A stretch of 64,000 bases of DNA from Klebsiella indica (GCF_005860775.1 NZ_VCHQ01000005.1:244521-308520); one strand, 5' to 3'. Shown: positions 19,961-31,444, counted from the first letter of the stretch. Notes: a model not told the origin generated them from the sequence alone. Translations and numbers: made by a program.

Positions 19961-21499
19961 TTAAAACAGTCCCTGCGGTTTCTCCGAATAACTCACCAGC
20001 AGACACTTGGTTTGCTGGTAGTGATCCAGCATCATCTTATGTGTCTCGCGCCCAATCCCCGACAGCTTGTAGCCGCCAAATGCGGCATGCGCCGGATAGG
20101 CGTGATAGCAGTTAGTCCATACGCGTCCGGCCTGAATTCCACGCCCCATTTTATAAGCCAGATTGCCGTTTCGGCTCCAGACCCCGGCACCGAGGCCGTA
20201 CTGAGTATCGTTGGCGATTTCCAGCGCCTCCTCCATCGTTTTAAAGGTGGTGACGGCCAGCACCGGGCCAAAGATCTCCTCCTGGAAAACACGCATATTG
20301 TTGTTACCAAACAGGACGGTGGGCTCAAGATAATACCCCTCCTTCAGTTCACCTTCCTGTTGTTTACGTCGCCCGCCGGTCAGCACATCCGCGCCCTCTT
20401 TCTTACCGATATCAATATAATTGAGGATCGTTTCCAGTTGACCATGGGAAACCTGCGCGCCCATCTGCGTCACACTGTCCAGCGGGTTACCGCAGCGAAT
20501 GCTCTCCACGCGGCGAATTGCCCGTTCCATAAAGCGTTCATAAATAGATTCCTGCACCAGTGCCCGACTCGGGCAGGTACAGACCTCCCCCTGGTTAAAG
20601 GCAAATAATGCAAAACCTTCCAGCGCCTTATCGAAGAACGAATCCTCTTCGTCCATGACATCGGCAAAGAAGATATTCGGCGATTTACCGCCCAGTTCCA
20701 GCGTAACCGGAATAATGTTTTGCGTGGCGTACTGCATGATCTGCTGTCCGACTTCCGTCGAACCAGTAAAGGCAACTTTTGCTATGCGCTTCGAGGTTGC
20801 CAGATATTCACCAATCTCGCCCCCCGCGCCATTCACAACGTTAACCACGCCAGGAGGGAGCAGATCGCCAACGATCTCCATCAGCAACAGGACCGAAAGG
20901 GGCGTCAGACGCGCCGGTTTAAGCACCACGCAGTTGCCCGCCGCCAGCGCTGGCGCCATTTTCCAGCTCGCCATCAGCAGGGGGAAGTTCCACGGGATAA
21001 TTTGCCCGACCACGCCAAGCGGTTCATGGAAATGATAGGCGACGGTTTCGCTGTCCACTTCGCTGATCCCGCCTTCCTGAGCACGAATACAGGAGGCAAA
21101 ATAGCGGAAATGATCAATTGCCAACGGCACATCAGCCGCGATGGTTTCACGGATCGGCTTACCGTTATCCCAGGTTTCGGCCGTCGCCAGCAGCTCTAAA
21201 TTTTGCTCCATACGATCGGCAATCTTGAACAGAATCGCCGCGCGATCCTGTACGGAAGTCTGGGCCCATTTATCTTTCGCTTTATGGGCAGCGTCGAGGG
21301 CAAGGTCAATGTCCCTTTTACCTGAAGAGGCAACTTCACAGAGCGGCTGCCCGGTGACCGGCGTCAGATTCTGATAGTACTCACCGTCGGCAGGCGCTAC
21401 CCACTCCCCACCAATGAAGTTGTCATAGCGAGCCTTTAATTTCAGAGGGAATCCATATTCACCGGGTTGAATATGTGTTGCAGGGGAATTATTTGTCAT
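19961..21499 (-). CDS. aldB: NADP+-dependent aldehyde dehydrogenase AldB
   Basis: Cytoplasmic aldehyde dehydrogenase oxidising acetaldehyde and other aldehydes, induced in stationary phase in E. coli. The start [17 protein letters not shown] gives 512 residues, the E. coli length; the frame extends 16 codons further without homology. Catalytic features: [23 protein letters not shown], the general-base region [13 protein letters not shown], and the nucleophile Cys in [13 protein letters not shown] near residue 300. GGAGACGTCC precedes the start. In E. coli it lies beside yiaY; here yiaY is a remnant. Confidence 0.96.
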   Translation of the reverse strand: MTNNSPATHIQPGEYGFPLKLKARYDNFIGGEWVAPADGEYYQNLTPVTGQPLCEVASSGKRDIDLALDAAHKAKDKWAQTSVQDRAAILFKIADRMEQNLELLATAETWDNGKPIRETIAADVPLAIDHFRYFASCIRAQEGGISEVDSETVAYHFHEPLGVVGQIIPWNFPLLMASWKMAPALAAGNCVVLKPARLTPLSVLLLMEIVGDLLPPGVVNVVNGAGGEIGEYLATSKRIAKVAFTGSTEVGQQIMQYATQNIIPVTLELGGKSPNIFFADVMDEEDSFFDKALEGFALFAFNQGEVCTCPSRALVQESIYERFMERAIRRVESIRCGNPLDSVTQMGAQVSHGQLETILNYIDIGKKEGADVLTGGRRKQQEGELKEGYYLEPTVLFGNNNMRVFQEEIFGPVLAVTTFKTMEEALEIANDTQYGLGAGVWSRNGNLAYKMGRGIQAGRVWTNCYHAYPAHAAFGGYKLSGIGRETHKMMLDHYQQTKCLLVSYSEKPQGLF

Positions 21500-21677
21500 G
21501 GACGTCTCCTTGCAGTAGGGGTATAACGATGGCGAGATATTCGCCAATTGATTACAGCATTACGACTGCGGTCACGTTATTCGGAGTGGCCGATATTGAT
21601 GTACCGGGTGGGCCTTACCATTTATCCAGCCTGAGCAAACATCCCCTTCACAGGCCTCGCCATCCGCCAGTTAATGG

Positions 21678-21912
21678 CATCGCGCAACGAGAGATCGCGA
21701 CGATTTCGGCATGCCCATCATAAATAACGCTGAAATATCGAATGCCTGAAATGCATTCTGAATATTTCAGTCATGCCTGATTTTTTCGACTTATCATCCG
21801 TAGCAATGAATGTGTGGCGCAAACGCCTTTCCACCATGGTATTCATTGTTTCTATTAATGAACCGGCGTCGATTACATTCGAGGAAGGAATAAAAAATGT
21901 TGAAGCAGCCAT
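21678..21912 (-). pseudogene. yiaY: Remnant of yiaY (iron-type alcohol dehydrogenase) with large internal deletion
   Basis: The start of this frame, MAASTFFIPSSNVIDAGSL, matches the N-terminus of E. coli YiaY, and likeness continues for about 45 residues before a stop at 21718. Forty bases further on, in a shifted frame, the codons read EIVAISRCAM, matching the YiaY C-terminus EIVAIYRAAM. So about 300 central codons, including the metal and NAD sites, are gone. It lies between selB and aldB in the E. coli yiaY orientation. No functional enzyme can be made. Residue comparison is from memory of the E. coli protein. Confidence 0.82.
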
Positions 21913-22012
21913 TGTACTATCCTCAATCACTGCAATTAGACAGGCAGAATACGAGTGAATATTCTTTAAAAACGTGATCGTTGTTATTATTTAACGTTCT
22001 GATAATATAAAA

Positions 22013-22041
22013 GGCACATTAAGTTCATATTTTAATGTGCC
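22013..22041 (-). terminator. Terminator of the selAB operon
   Basis: GGCACATTAA at 22013-22022 and TTAATGTGCC at 22032-22041 form a perfect 10-base stem, followed on the minus strand by TTTTATATT, about 155 bases past the selB stop. Confidence 0.7.
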
Positions 22042-22196
22042 TGTTGAGAAAATGTGCGGGTATTTCCCCCGGCTGACGCCTTACCCATCATGGGAAGCCA
22101 ACAATATCATCATGTTATGAATTTCACTCAGGCCCGAGCCAGCGGCGCTGGTTACAGGGCAATGCGATAAAAGCACGTTTTATCAAACATCTTAAA

Positions 22197-24056
22197 TTAA
22201 TCGTTTCCTCGTTTAACCGGAAATAGTAACGCATCACGTAATAAATGATCGTTGCCACGACGGCGGGTAAAACCGATGCGGTCAAAATATTCCAGGATCT
22301 GAATAGCGAGCTTTCGTCCCACTCCCAATCGATCGCGAAAATCGGCCGCGCAGGTAGACCCCCTTTCCTGATCCAGTTCGCGGATCATTCTGGCGAACGT
22401 CACAATCCGATCGTTACGGTAGTAGCGATCTTTGACGATCGCGGTAATCATCCCCTGCTGCGCCGCCTGGCGTAACACTGCGCGCATTAATGCCTCTTCA
22501 ACGTTAGCCTCCCGCGCCAGATCGCGAACCCACCAGGGTTCATCAGCAAACAGCCCGGCAACCCGCAGCCAGATCACCTGCTGCTCGTCGGTAAACCCCG
22601 CCTTATGATCCGGTAAATGCAGCCAGCCGTGGTGACTATGGACCATTCCGCTTTCGCGCATCTGCTCAATCAGCAGCAGCACCAGGGCTTCATCTTCCAT
22701 CGGCAGCGCAATACGCCGCAGACGCTCGCGGCCCGGTCCCGGCTCATCGCGATGCTGGTCATGATAACGCGCCAGGGCGTCGAGCAGTTTCCGCTGCCAG
22801 CGCGCAGCCAGTGGCGCGCTGAGTAAACGATTCCCCGCCTGCAGATAGTCAGGACGGTGACTTAGCGCCTGTAGCCCCTCGTCGCTTAGCTGACGCGCCC
22901 AGGCAAAATCATCAAGATGAACCGCATCACGTTGCAGATGGATCTCCAGCGCGCTGGCATCATCGCTTTGCGCAGCGGCCAGCGTGTGCAGCCACTGTAT
23001 GTATTCTGCCTTACGCTTGCCTCGTCGCGGCGGATTGAGCGCCACCACCCGCGCGCCAGCCAGCGTCTGACGGGCGGAGATATCGCGCAGCACCAGACGA
23101 TCGTTATCCGCCAGCCACAGCGGGCAGTCGAAAACCAGTTCCGCCAGCGCCCCCTCCAGCAGTGACACGCGGCCAGTGATATGGCTGGCTGCATGATGGA
23201 TATGTAGCGGTTGCCACTGACCGAGCGGCGTGTGGCACTGCAGCTCGACAATTACGCGTTCGCTGGCTTCCGGTGGCTGTACGGAAAGCAGCCAGTCGCC
23301 GCGATTCAGTTGCTCTTTTTGCGCATCACCCACAATATTCAGGGCAATGCGTTGGCCCGCCTGGGCCTTCCCGACCGGCTGATTCTGCGCATGCAGACCA
23401 CGCACGCGCATCGGCTTATCCACACCAGTCAGCCACAGCGTATCCCCCACATTCACCTCGCCGGAAAGCGCCGTTCCGGTGACCACCAGACCCGCGCCTT
23501 TTACGCTAAACGCCCGGTCGATAGCAAGGCGGAAACGCTGATGCTGCGGATGCGGCCGCGCGGAAAGTCGCAGTAAATGATCGCGTAGTTCGGCAATGCC
23601 CTGGTTTTCCGTCGCTGCGGTAACAAACAGGCTCGCAGCAGTAAAACCGAATTCGGCCAGCACCGCGTCGATTTCCCTTTTCACTTCCTCAACCCGCCCG
23701 GCCTCAACGCGGTCAGATTTGGTGAGCGCGACCGTTAACCTCGGCTTACCCGTAAGCTGAAGGATCGCCAGATGTTCACGCGTCTGCGCCATCACCCCAT
23801 CATCACAAGCCACCACCAGCAGCGCATGATCGATGCCGCCGACGCCAGCCAGCATGTTGGACAAAAACTTTTCATGACCCGGCACGTCAATAAATCCCAG
23901 CACTCGGCCATCGGGCTGCGGCCAGTAGGCGTAGCCGAGGTCGATAGTCATTCCGCGCGCTTTCTCTTCCGGCAGGCGATCGGCATTGATACCGGTAATC
24001 GCCTGCAGCAACGTGGTTTTGCCGTGGTCAACATGTCCGGCAGTGGCAATAATCAT
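22197..24056 (-). CDS. selB: Selenocysteine-specific elongation factor SelB
   Basis: GTPase that delivers selenocysteyl-tRNA to UGA codons marked by a SECIS element. 619 residues, against 614 in E. coli. The N-terminal EF-Tu-like G domain has [11 protein letters not shown] at residues 7-17, DVPGHEKFL near residue 58 and the TKSD guanine motif near residue 112. Two beta-barrel domains and a C-terminal array of winged helices that binds the SECIS hairpin follow. It overlaps selA by 4 bases (ATGA), showing translational coupling in a selA-selB operon. No selenoprotein gene lies in the window. Confidence 0.97.
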   Translation of the reverse strand: MIIATAGHVDHGKTTLLQAITGINADRLPEEKARGMTIDLGYAYWPQPDGRVLGFIDVPGHEKFLSNMLAGVGGIDHALLVVACDDGVMAQTREHLAILQLTGKPRLTVALTKSDRVEAGRVEEVKREIDAVLAEFGFTAASLFVTAATENQGIAELRDHLLRLSARPHPQHQRFRLAIDRAFSVKGAGLVVTGTALSGEVNVGDTLWLTGVDKPMRVRGLHAQNQPVGKAQAGQRIALNIVGDAQKEQLNRGDWLLSVQPPEASERVIVELQCHTPLGQWQPLHIHHAASHITGRVSLLEGALAELVFDCPLWLADNDRLVLRDISARQTLAGARVVALNPPRRGKRKAEYIQWLHTLAAAQSDDASALEIHLQRDAVHLDDFAWARQLSDEGLQALSHRPDYLQAGNRLLSAPLAARWQRKLLDALARYHDQHRDEPGPGRERLRRIALPMEDEALVLLLIEQMRESGMVHSHHGWLHLPDHKAGFTDEQQVIWLRVAGLFADEPWWVRDLAREANVEEALMRAVLRQAAQQGMITAIVKDRYYRNDRIVTFARMIRELDQERGSTCAADFRDRLGVGRKLAIQILEYFDRIGFTRRRGNDHLLRDALLFPVKRGND

Positions 24057-25441
24057 TTCGCTAACATCTCCATAAACCGGGTTTCATCCTCAAGACAGCG
24101 GAGATCCAGCCACAGTCGACCATCATAAACCCGGCCAATAACCGGCACCGGAAGCCGACGCCAGCGAACCGTCAACGCCTCCAGCTGGCTACCGCGGCCA
24201 TTGCACGGGGTAAACGTCAATGCCGCGCTGGGTAACCGGTCCACTGGCAACGAACCGCTGCCAATCTGCGACAAACAGGGTTCTACCCGCAGTACAAAAT
24301 CTGGGTAATATTCCGCCAGCGCGGCTTGTATACGTTCGCCCAGCTGGCGAATCTCGTCTACGGGGCGGGTCAACAGACGTAGCGTCGGCAGTTCAGCGGC
24401 CAGTGTCTCCGGGTGCAGATAGAGGCGTAGCGTGGCTTCCAGCGCCGCGAGCGTCATTTTATCCGCCCGCAGCGCACGTTTCAGCGGATGGCTCTGTAAA
24501 CGCGCGATCAGCGCTTTCTTACCGACGATAATTCCCGCCTGCGGGCCGCCCAGTAGTTTATCCCCGGAAAAGCTCACCAGGCTGATGCCCGCGGCAATCA
24601 TCTCCTGGGGCATTGGCTCTTTTGGCAAGCCGTAGCGGCTTAAATCCACCAGCGAGCCGCTGCCAAGATCGGCGACAACCGGGATATTCAGCTCGCGGCC
24701 AATTTCCGCCAGCGCCACCTCATCAACCGCTTTCGTAAAGCCCTCAATGCTGTAGTTGCTGGTGTGAACTTTCATCAGCAAACCGGTATTGTCATTGACG
24801 GCCTGACGATAATCTTCCCCATGGGTACGATTAGTGGTACCGACTTCATGCAGGATGCAGCCCGCCTGGCGCATCACGTCAGGAATGCGAAACGCACCGC
24901 CAATCTCTACCAGCTCACCCCGCGATACCACAACTTCATTACCGCCGGCGATGGCCGCCAGCATGAGCAGCACCGCCGCCGCGTTGTTATTGACGATGCA
25001 AGCATCTTCCGCACCGGTTATCCGACAAAGCAGGTCGGCCAGCGCCCGGTCCCGGTGGCCGCGTCCGGCATCCTCGAGATCGTATTCCAGCGTCACCGGC
25101 GCGCGCATGGCCTGGGCAACGGCTGCAATCGCCGCTTCTGCCTGAAGCGCACGGCCAAGATTGGTATGCAGTACGGTGCCCGTCAGGTTGAAAACCGGGC
25201 GCAGCGCACTCTGCTGCGTTTGCGCCAGACGCCGGGCGGTTTCCAGCAGCCAGTCGTCACACCAGACCGGCAGCGCATGTCTCTGACGAATATGTTCCCT
25301 TGCCTCATCCAGCATCTGACGTAGCAGCGTAACCGTCTGCGAGTGACCATACTGCATCAGCAACGAGGAAAACGCCGGAGCATGGAGTAAACGGTCAATG
25401 GCCGGAAGCCGGGTATACAGTGCACGAATCTCGGTAGTCAT
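24053..25441 (-). CDS. selA: L-seryl-tRNA(Sec) selenium transferase SelA
   Basis: PLP enzyme that converts seryl-tRNA(Sec) to selenocysteyl-tRNA(Sec) using selenophosphate. 462 residues, against 463 in E. coli. The PLP lysine lies in [13 protein letters not shown] near residue 294. Other marks are [14 protein letters not shown] near residue 87 and [11 protein letters not shown]. It is the first gene of selA-selB, preceded by yibF upstream on the same strand, about 90 bases away across a small palindromic repeat. Confidence 0.97.
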   Translation of the reverse strand: MTTEIRALYTRLPAIDRLLHAPAFSSLLMQYGHSQTVTLLRQMLDEAREHIRQRHALPVWCDDWLLETARRLAQTQQSALRPVFNLTGTVLHTNLGRALQAEAAIAAVAQAMRAPVTLEYDLEDAGRGHRDRALADLLCRITGAEDACIVNNNAAAVLLMLAAIAGGNEVVVSRGELVEIGGAFRIPDVMRQAGCILHEVGTTNRTHGEDYRQAVNDNTGLLMKVHTSNYSIEGFTKAVDEVALAEIGRELNIPVVADLGSGSLVDLSRYGLPKEPMPQEMIAAGISLVSFSGDKLLGGPQAGIIVGKKALIARLQSHPLKRALRADKMTLAALEATLRLYLHPETLAAELPTLRLLTRPVDEIRQLGERIQAALAEYYPDFVLRVEPCLSQIGSGSLPVDRLPSAALTFTPCNGRGSQLEALTVRWRRLPVPVIGRVYDGRLWLDLRCLEDETRFMEMLAK

Positions 25442-25454
25442 GAATGAACCTGTT

Positions 25455-25477
25455 TTCCCCTCCCGACGGGAGAGGGA
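25455..25477. repeat. GGGAGAGGG palindrome, copy 1
   Basis: CCCCTCCCGACGGGAGAGGG between yibF and selA. One of four related copies in the window (also near 28627, 35281 and 52558). Confidence 0.65.
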
Positions 25478-25534
25478 GTCAATAAATGAGCAGCAATTGT
25501 AATACCTTCGCGCAAAAACTGTTACCTGCCTGGG

Positions 25535-26143
25535 TCAACTCCCTGGCGGTTCAGTGCGCGCAAAACTGGGGCGCTGGAAGAGTGAATCCACCAGTTTAAC
25601 CAGCTTAGGCCGTGTCGCGCACCAGCCCGGCGCAACGCGGCGAATATTAAGATAAGCAATGGCGCAGGCCGTGGAAATGGTCGCCAGATTCACCTCATCG
25701 GGACGTAAAATACCGTCATTTGCATAGCCTTCCAGGGCATCAAGACCACGCGTAACTTTTTCCCGTTGGCGCAGCAGTTCGCTTTCTAACTGCTGCGTCG
25801 CCGGGCGCATTTTCTCCCGCACCAGCGCCTGCGCTGCTTCCATCACGCCATCTGCCAGCGCTTCAATTTGACGCATTTTCAGCGCGGCTTTCGGCTCCGC
25901 GGGCAGCATAGCAGGCGCAATGCCAAGCTGCTCCAGGTATTGAGCGATAATGGGGGAGTCATACCAACATTCACCGTCGTCGGTAACCAGCGCAGGCACT
26001 TTTCCCAGCGGATTGTATTTCGCCACACGATTGGCGTCGTTATAAGGAAATTCGTTGACGAACTCGAAAGGGATCGCTTTTTCCAGCAACATGACGGAAA
26101 TTTTGCGCACAAAGGGACTGGTGTAGCTGCCGATCAGTTTCAT
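25535..26143 (-). CDS. yibF: Glutathione S-transferase-like protein YibF
   Basis: 202-residue cytoplasmic protein with an N-terminal thioredoxin-like GST domain ([19 protein letters not shown], then [20 protein letters not shown]) and an alpha-helical C-terminal domain. E. coli YibF has the same length and neighbourhood next to selA. The physiological substrate is not known. The rhsA locus that follows yibF in E. coli K-12 is absent; mtlA comes next, divergently. Confidence 0.95.
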   Translation of the reverse strand: MKLIGSYTSPFVRKISVMLLEKAIPFEFVNEFPYNDANRVAKYNPLGKVPALVTDDGECWYDSPIIAQYLEQLGIAPAMLPAEPKAALKMRQIEALADGVMEAAQALVREKMRPATQQLESELLRQREKVTRGLDALEGYANDGILRPDEVNLATISTACAIAYLNIRRVAPGWCATRPKLVKLVDSLFQRPSFARTEPPGS

Positions 26144-26670
26144 TGCCTGCTCCTTTCGCCAACAAAAAAGTAAGTATGGCGCAGACCGTAGTAAAAAACC
26201 GACAAACCGAACGTAATTTACCCTGCCGTTTTCGCCATGATGGCTAAAATGTCCTTTAGTGGATCAAGTTACTGAGTTACATATCCTCATATTAGACGCG
26301 GCATAATCTGCCCAGGATCACATCAGGGAAAATCCGTGGGGATATATTTTGTGATGTAAATCACAAATAAATAACAAACTCATAAAAAATATTTGTGATA
26401 CATATCACATAAAAGTGTGTTTTTTGCTCTAAAACTCCCTCCTGTTGTTTTTTTACACTCAATTTTTGTGACGCAAGTCACTATACAGACCCACTACTAA
26501 CCTATATTTATGTGATGCAAATCACATAAAAGCCCACTAACTGGACAGCGTAACAATTCAGTGCCAGATTTCGCACTATCAATCCGGGCCCGGCTACCTC
26601 TGCCGCCACATTAACAACAAGCCTCGGGCTTTCAGCCTGCCGATAGCAAAAACAGAAGAAGGGGTGTTTT
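26144..26670 (+). promoter_or_regulatory. mtlA control region with four CRP sites
   Basis: 527-base AT-rich region before mtlA. Four sites fit TGTGA-N6-TCAC(A/T): 26350-26365, 26394-26409, 26467-26482 and 26511-26526. Three are perfect TGTGA-N6-TCACA. E. coli mtlA is likewise known for several tandem CRP sites. The sites are about 44, 73 and 44 bases apart. The MtlR target was not identified. Confidence 0.85.
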
Positions 26671-28581
26671 ATGTCATCCGATATCAAGATCAAAGTGCAA
26701 AGCTTTGGTCGTTTTCTCAGCAATATGGTGATGCCAAATATCGGCGCGTTTATCGCGTGGGGTATTATCACCGCACTATTTATTCCAACAGGATGGTTAC
26801 CGAACGAAACGCTGGCGAAGCTGGTGGGTCCGATGATCACCTATCTGTTACCGCTGTTGATCGGTTATACCGGCGGTAAACTGGTTGGCGGCGAACGCGG
26901 CGGCGTAGTCGGCGCAATTACCACTATGGGCGTCATCGTCGGCGCGGATATGCCGATGTTCCTCGGCTCGATGATCGCGGGTCCTCTGGGTGGCTGGGCC
27001 ATCAAGAAATTCGACGTTTGGGTAGATGGTAAGATTAAATCCGGTTTTGAGATGCTGGTGAATAACTTCTCCGCCGGTATTATCGGTATGATCCTCGCCA
27101 TCCTGGCGTTCCTCGGTATCGGTCCGGCGGTTGAAGTCCTGTCCAAAATCCTGGCTGCGGGCGTTAACTTCATGGTGGCGCACGACATGCTGCCGCTGGC
27201 ATCCATCTTTGTTGAACCGGCGAAAATCCTGTTCCTTAACAACGCCATCAACCACGGTATCTTCTCGCCGCTGGGCATCCAGCAGTCTCATGAACTCGGC
27301 AAATCTATCTTCTTCCTGATTGAAGCTAACCCGGGTCCGGGTATGGGCGTCCTGCTGGCATACATGTTTTTTGGCCGCGGCAGCGCTAAGCAGTCTGCGG
27401 GCGGTGCGGCAATCATCCATTTCCTCGGCGGTATTCACGAAATCTACTTCCCGTACGTGCTGATGAACCCGCGTCTGATTCTGGCCGTTATCCTCGGCGG
27501 TATGACCGGTGTGTTTACTCTGACTATCCTCAACGGCGGTCTGGTTTCTCCGGCCTCTCCGGGCTCAATCCTCGCCGTACTGGCGATGACGCCGAAAGGA
27601 GCCTATTTCGCTAACATCACGGCGATTATTGCCGCGATGGCCGTCTCCTTCGTGATCTCGGCGATTCTGCTGAAAACCAGTAAAGTCAAAGAAGAAGATG
27701 ATATCGAAACAGCGACCCGTCGTATGCAGGACATGAAAGCGCAGTCCAAAGGCGCAGCGACTCCGCTGTCCACAGGCGATGTCACGAACGACCTCAGCCA
27801 TGTGCGTAAAATCATCGTCGCCTGCGACGCCGGTATGGGCTCCAGCGCCATGGGCGCAGGCGTGCTGCGTAAGAAAGTACAGGATGCCGGGCTGAGCAAT
27901 ATCTCCGTCACCAACTGTGCGATTAACAACCTGCCGCCGGATGTTGACCTGGTCATCACTCACCGCGACCTGACCGAACGCGCGATGCGCCAGGTGCCGC
28001 AAGCGCAGCATATTTCGTTGACCAACTTCCTCGACAGCGGCCTGTATACCAGCCTGACCGAACGCCTGGTGGCGGCCCAGCGTCACACGGATAACGAAGA
28101 GAAAGTTCGCGACAGTCTGCAAGACAGCTTCGATGCGGCGGATACCCATCTGTTCAAACTGGGTGCGGAAAACATCTTCCTCGGTCAGAAAGCGGCCACC
28201 AAAGAAGACGCTATTCTGTTCGCGGGTGAACAACTGGTAAAAGGGGGTTATGTCGAGCCGGAATACGTTCAGGCAATGCTGGAGCGTGAAAAACTGACCT
28301 CGACCTACCTGGGTGAGTCCATCGCGGTTCCGCACGGCACTATCGAAGCGAAGGATCGCGTTCTGAAAACCGGTATCGTGTTCTGCCAGTATCCGGAAGG
28401 CGTGCGTTTCGGTGAAGAAGAGGATGAGGTTGCCCGTCTGGTCATCGGTATCGCGGCACGTAATAACGAACATATCCAGGTGATCACCAGCCTGACTAAC
28501 GCGCTGGACGATGAATCCGTCATTGAGCGTCTGGCACAGACCACCAGCGTCGAAGAAGTCCTCTCGCTGCTGAACAAGTAA
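26671..28581 (+). CDS. mtlA: Mannitol PTS enzyme IICBA, MtlA
   Basis: Inner-membrane phosphotransferase permease that imports and phosphorylates D-mannitol to mannitol 1-phosphate. 636 residues. Domain order is IIC (residues 1 to about 340, membrane-embedded, with GGIHEIYFPYVLMNPR), IIB with phospho-cysteine Cys385 in ACDAGMGSSAMG, and IIA with phospho-histidine His555 in IAVPHGTIEAKD. GAAGAAGGGG supplies the ribosome site. First gene of mtlADR, catabolite-controlled through the CRP cluster upstream. Confidence 0.98.
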   Translation: MSSDIKIKVQSFGRFLSNMVMPNIGAFIAWGIITALFIPTGWLPNETLAKLVGPMITYLLPLLIGYTGGKLVGGERGGVVGAITTMGVIVGADMPMFLGSMIAGPLGGWAIKKFDVWVDGKIKSGFEMLVNNFSAGIIGMILAILAFLGIGPAVEVLSKILAAGVNFMVAHDMLPLASIFVEPAKILFLNNAINHGIFSPLGIQQSHELGKSIFFLIEANPGPGMGVLLAYMFFGRGSAKQSAGGAAIIHFLGGIHEIYFPYVLMNPRLILAVILGGMTGVFTLTILNGGLVSPASPGSILAVLAMTPKGAYFANITAIIAAMAVSFVISAILLKTSKVKEEDDIETATRRMQDMKAQSKGAATPLSTGDVTNDLSHVRKIIVACDAGMGSSAMGAGVLRKKVQDAGLSNISVTNCAINNLPPDVDLVITHRDLTERAMRQVPQAQHISLTNFLDSGLYTSLTERLVAAQRHTDNEEKVRDSLQDSFDAADTHLFKLGAENIFLGQKAATKEDAILFAGEQLVKGGYVEPEYVQAMLEREKLTSTYLGESIAVPHGTIEAKDRVLKTGIVFCQYPEGVRFGEEEDEVARLVIGIAARNNEHIQVITSLTNALDDESVIERLAQTTSVEEVLSLLNK

Positions 28582-28626
28582 ACGCCGCCTCATCCTCTGC
28601 TGAGGATGAACGCAAGTGCGGTCTAT

Positions 28627-28685
28627 TCCCTCTCCCGTTGGGAGAGGGTTAGGGTGAGGGAAAAGCCTCACCCCAGCCCTCTCAG
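28627..28685. repeat. GGGAGAGGG palindrome, copy 2, between mtlA and mtlD
   Basis: CCCTCTCCCGTTGGGAGAGGG is followed by TTAGGGTGAGGG and its partner CCTCACCCCAGCCCTCTCA, so two nested hairpins form in the mtlA-mtlD spacer. This may act as an mRNA stabiliser or partial terminator in the operon. Confidence 0.7.
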
Positions 28686-28713
28686 GTAAAAACATTAATT
28701 AAAGGTTAATACT

Positions 28714-29862
28714 ATGAAAGCATTACATTTTGGCGCAGGTAATATCGGTCGTGGCTTTATCGGCAAACTGCTGGCGGACGCGGGGATACAACTGACGTTT
28801 GCAGATGTAAATCAGGTCGTGCTCGATGCCCTGAATGCCCGTCATAGCTATCAGGTTCACGTGGTCGGCGAGAATGAGCAGGTGGATACCGTTTCCGGCG
28901 TCGATGCCGTCAGCAGCATCGGCGACGACGTCGTAGAGCTGATTGCCAGCGTTGATCTGGTGACCACTGCCGTCGGCCCGGTGGTGCTGGAGCGCATCGC
29001 TCCGGCGATTGCCAAAGGCCTGGCTAAACGTAAAGCGCAGGGCGTTACAGCGCCGCTGAATATCATCGCCTGCGAGAACATGGTCCGCGGCACCACCCAG
29101 TTAAAAGGCCACGTGTTTAACGCCCTCGCGGAAGAAGATAAAGCCTGGGTCGAAGCCAACGCCGGCTTCGTTGATTCCGCCGTTGATCGCATCGTTCCGC
29201 CGTCCGCTTCCGCCACTCAGGACCCACTGGAAGTCACCGTCGAAACCTTCAGCGAGTGGATTGTCGACAAGACCCAGTTTAAAGGTGCGTTACCGAACAT
29301 CCCTGGGATGGAATTAACCGATAATCTGATGGCCTTTGTCGAACGTAAGCTATTCACCTTAAACACAGGACATGCTATAACCGCCTACCTCGGAAAATTG
29401 GCGGGTCACCAGACGATTCGCGACGCGATTCTCGATGAGACGATTCGCGCGGTAGTCAAAGGGGCGATGGAAGAGAGCGGCGCCGTACTGATCAAACGCT
29501 ATGCCTTTGATGCACAAAAGCACGCTGCCTACATCCAGAAAATTATTGGTCGTTTTGAAAACCCGTATCTGAAAGATGATGTGGAACGCGTTGGCCGCCA
29601 GCCGCTGCGTAAACTGAGCGCCGGCGATCGCTTAATTAAACCGCTGCTTGGTACGCTGGAATACAACCTGCCGCACAGGAACCTGGTGAAAGGGATTGCT
29701 GCCGCCATGCACTTCCGTAGCGAGGAAGATCCGCAGGCACAGGAACTGGCGGCGCTGATTGCCGGGAAAGGGCCACAGGCTGCGCTGGCGCAGATTTCAG
29801 GTCTGGATCCGGCAAGCGCCGTGGTAGCGGAGGCCGTTAACGATTATAACGCCGCCAAATGA
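28714..29862 (+). CDS. mtlD: Mannitol-1-phosphate 5-dehydrogenase MtlD
   Basis: NAD+-dependent oxidation of mannitol 1-phosphate to fructose 6-phosphate. 382 residues, the E. coli length. It begins with the Rossmann motif [20 protein letters not shown]. Further family blocks are [13 protein letters not shown] near residue 117, [19 protein letters not shown] near residue 211, and [19 protein letters not shown] near residue 308. It follows mtlA in the operon and overlaps mtlR by 4 bases. Confidence 0.98.
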   Translation: MKALHFGAGNIGRGFIGKLLADAGIQLTFADVNQVVLDALNARHSYQVHVVGENEQVDTVSGVDAVSSIGDDVVELIASVDLVTTAVGPVVLERIAPAIAKGLAKRKAQGVTAPLNIIACENMVRGTTQLKGHVFNALAEEDKAWVEANAGFVDSAVDRIVPPSASATQDPLEVTVETFSEWIVDKTQFKGALPNIPGMELTDNLMAFVERKLFTLNTGHAITAYLGKLAGHQTIRDAILDETIRAVVKGAMEESGAVLIKRYAFDAQKHAAYIQKIIGRFENPYLKDDVERVGRQPLRKLSAGDRLIKPLLGTLEYNLPHRNLVKGIAAAMHFRSEEDPQAQELAALIAGKGPQAALAQISGLDPASAVVAEAVNDYNAAK

Positions 29863-30458
29863 GGCAAGATCTGGCGCGGTCCGAACCGCGCCCATTACGA
29901 CTCCTGTCAGATATGCAGGCAATAATGGAAGAAACACAGGCATTTGAAAACCGTGTGCTTGAGCGTCTGAATGCTAGCAAAACCGTAAGAAGCTTCCTGA
30001 TCGCCGCCGTTGAACTGCTGACGGAAGCAGTCAATATTCTGGTGCTTCAGGTGTTTCGCAAAGACGACTACGCGGTGAAATACGCAGTGGAGCCGTTGCT
30101 GGATGGTGACGGGCCGCTGGGCGATCTTTCTGTACGCCTGAAGCTGATTTATGGCCTTGGGGTGATTAGCCGCGCCGAATATGAAGACGCCGAGCTACTG
30201 ATGGCTTTGCGTGAAGAGTTGAATCACGACGGTAATGAGTACAGCTTTACCGACGACGAGATCCTCGGACCATTCGGCGAGTTACATTGCGTTGCGGCCC
30301 TGCCGCCCACGCCGCTATTCGACGAGAGCGATGCGGAACTGCTGGCAATGCAGAAAATGCGCTACCAGCAGGTTGTACGTTCAACAATGATGCTATCTCT
30401 GACCGAGCTGATTTCTAAAATCAGCTTAAAAAAAGCCTTTCAAAAATCAACGCTCTGA
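29859..30458 (+). CDS. mtlR: Mannitol operon repressor MtlR
   Basis: 199-residue repressor of the mtl operon. It is a helical protein without a classical helix-turn-helix, and in E. coli it acts with other factors. Typical blocks: [40 protein letters not shown] and [16 protein letters not shown] near the C-terminus. The first dozen residues differ from E. coli, but the start overlaps the mtlD stop (ATGA), supporting coupling. The 3' end overlaps convergent yibT by 12 bases. Confidence 0.95.
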   Translation: MRQDLARSEPRPLRLLSDMQAIMEETQAFENRVLERLNASKTVRSFLIAAVELLTEAVNILVLQVFRKDDYAVKYAVEPLLDGDGPLGDLSVRLKLIYGLGVISRAEYEDAELLMALREELNHDGNEYSFTDDEILGPFGELHCVAALPPTPLFDESDAELLAMQKMRYQQVVRSTMMLSLTELISKISLKKAFQKSTL

Positions 30459-30671
30459 TTCTGTCTCTTGTGGGTTGCACGCCGGCCGATAAAGCTGACG
30501 ATAATACTCAAGACGACGCAAAAATAGCGCTTCTTTGTCTGCTGGAATATCCTCCGGTATATGCTGCAAACGTGGGGACTTTTTCAGATATTCCAGAAAG
30601 GCCTGACTTGAGGCCATAAAATCTACAGTTTTATCAATAACATCAAGTATGCCATCGCCAATTTTTGCCAT
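30447..30671 (-). CDS. yibT: Small conserved protein YibT
   Basis: 74 residues beginning [20 protein letters not shown]. The ATG is preferred over a GTG one codon upstream because AGGAGG lies five bases before the ATG. It matches E. coli YibT in [15 protein letters not shown] and the C-terminal [11 protein letters not shown]. Function unknown to me. It converges with mtlR, sharing its last 12 bases with that gene's 3' end. Confidence 0.9.
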   Translation of the reverse strand: MAKIGDGILDVIDKTVDFMASSQAFLEYLKKSPRLQHIPEDIPADKEALFLRRLEYYRQLYRPACNPQETESER

Positions 30672-30872
30672 CACGCCCTCCTCTACGTTGGGATCATCTT
30701 ATTTAAGGATTAACCAAAAACAGGGAATCAGATGAAAAAAAGGTGCTTAATGGGCAACAGGCTTCACAAAAAACGAAAAACAACAACGTTTCGATAAATA
30801 ACTACCCACGACACAAGCGACAGCACATACTATATGTCTGATCATGATCATTTCTTAGCAGATTAAACTACC

Positions 30873-31235
30873 ATGAAAGAAGTCGAAAAAAATGAAATCA
30901 AGCGTCTGAGCGACCGTCTCGACGCCATTCGTCACCAACAGGCCGGTTTGTCGCTGGTTGAAGCCGCCGACAAGTACGCTGAGCTGGAAAAAGAAAAAAC
31001 CACCATTGAAGCCGAAATCGCCCGTCTGCGCGACGTTCAGGGCCAGAAACTGAGCAAAGAAGCGCAAAAGCTGATGAGCCTGCCGTACCGCCGCGCCATC
31101 ACCAAAAAAGAGCAGGCCGATATGGGTAAGCTCAAGAAAAACGTGCGTGGTCTGGTTGTTGTCCACCCGATGACCGCTCTGGGTCGCGAAATGGGCCTTA
31201 AAGAGATGACCGGTTTCTCCCGAACCGAATTCTGA
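30873..31235 (+). CDS. yibL: Ribosome-associated protein YibL
   Basis: 120 residues, the E. coli length. The protein is highly charged, with a predicted N-terminal coiled coil ([20 protein letters not shown]) and a basic C-terminal half ([20 protein letters not shown]). E. coli YibL co-purifies with ribosomes; its precise role is not established. It stands alone between divergent yibT and the lld operon. Confidence 0.94.
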   Translation: MKEVEKNEIKRLSDRLDAIRHQQAGLSLVEAADKYAELEKEKTTIEAEIARLRDVQGQKLSKEAQKLMSLPYRRAITKKEQADMGKLKKNVRGLVVVHPMTALGREMGLKEMTGFSRTEF

Positions 31236-31444
31236 TCCTTTCTCCGAATAATCCCCCGGTGGCGTGACGGGACTGCTCCTTGCTCAGTTGGGCGTCCAAC
31301 GTTCAGGCATCAGTCCACAACGCTTACCGGGGCGGTATACCCGCACGGTATTGGCGTTTGTTGTCCGGCGAAAGCACGACAGGCTCTGTCTCCGGGGCAT
31401 GCGCTTGTTGAAATGTGACTCACCGTCGTCCCCTCCGGCGCCGC

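Noticed and set aside
21475..21723. 82-codon plus-strand frame across the aldB leader
   Set aside because: Covers the aldB start and the yiaY remnant on the opposite strand; translation has no family features.
27565..28695. 376-codon open frame antisense to mtlA
   Set aside because: Covers the well-defined IIB and IIA domains of MtlA on the other strand and shows no motif of its own.
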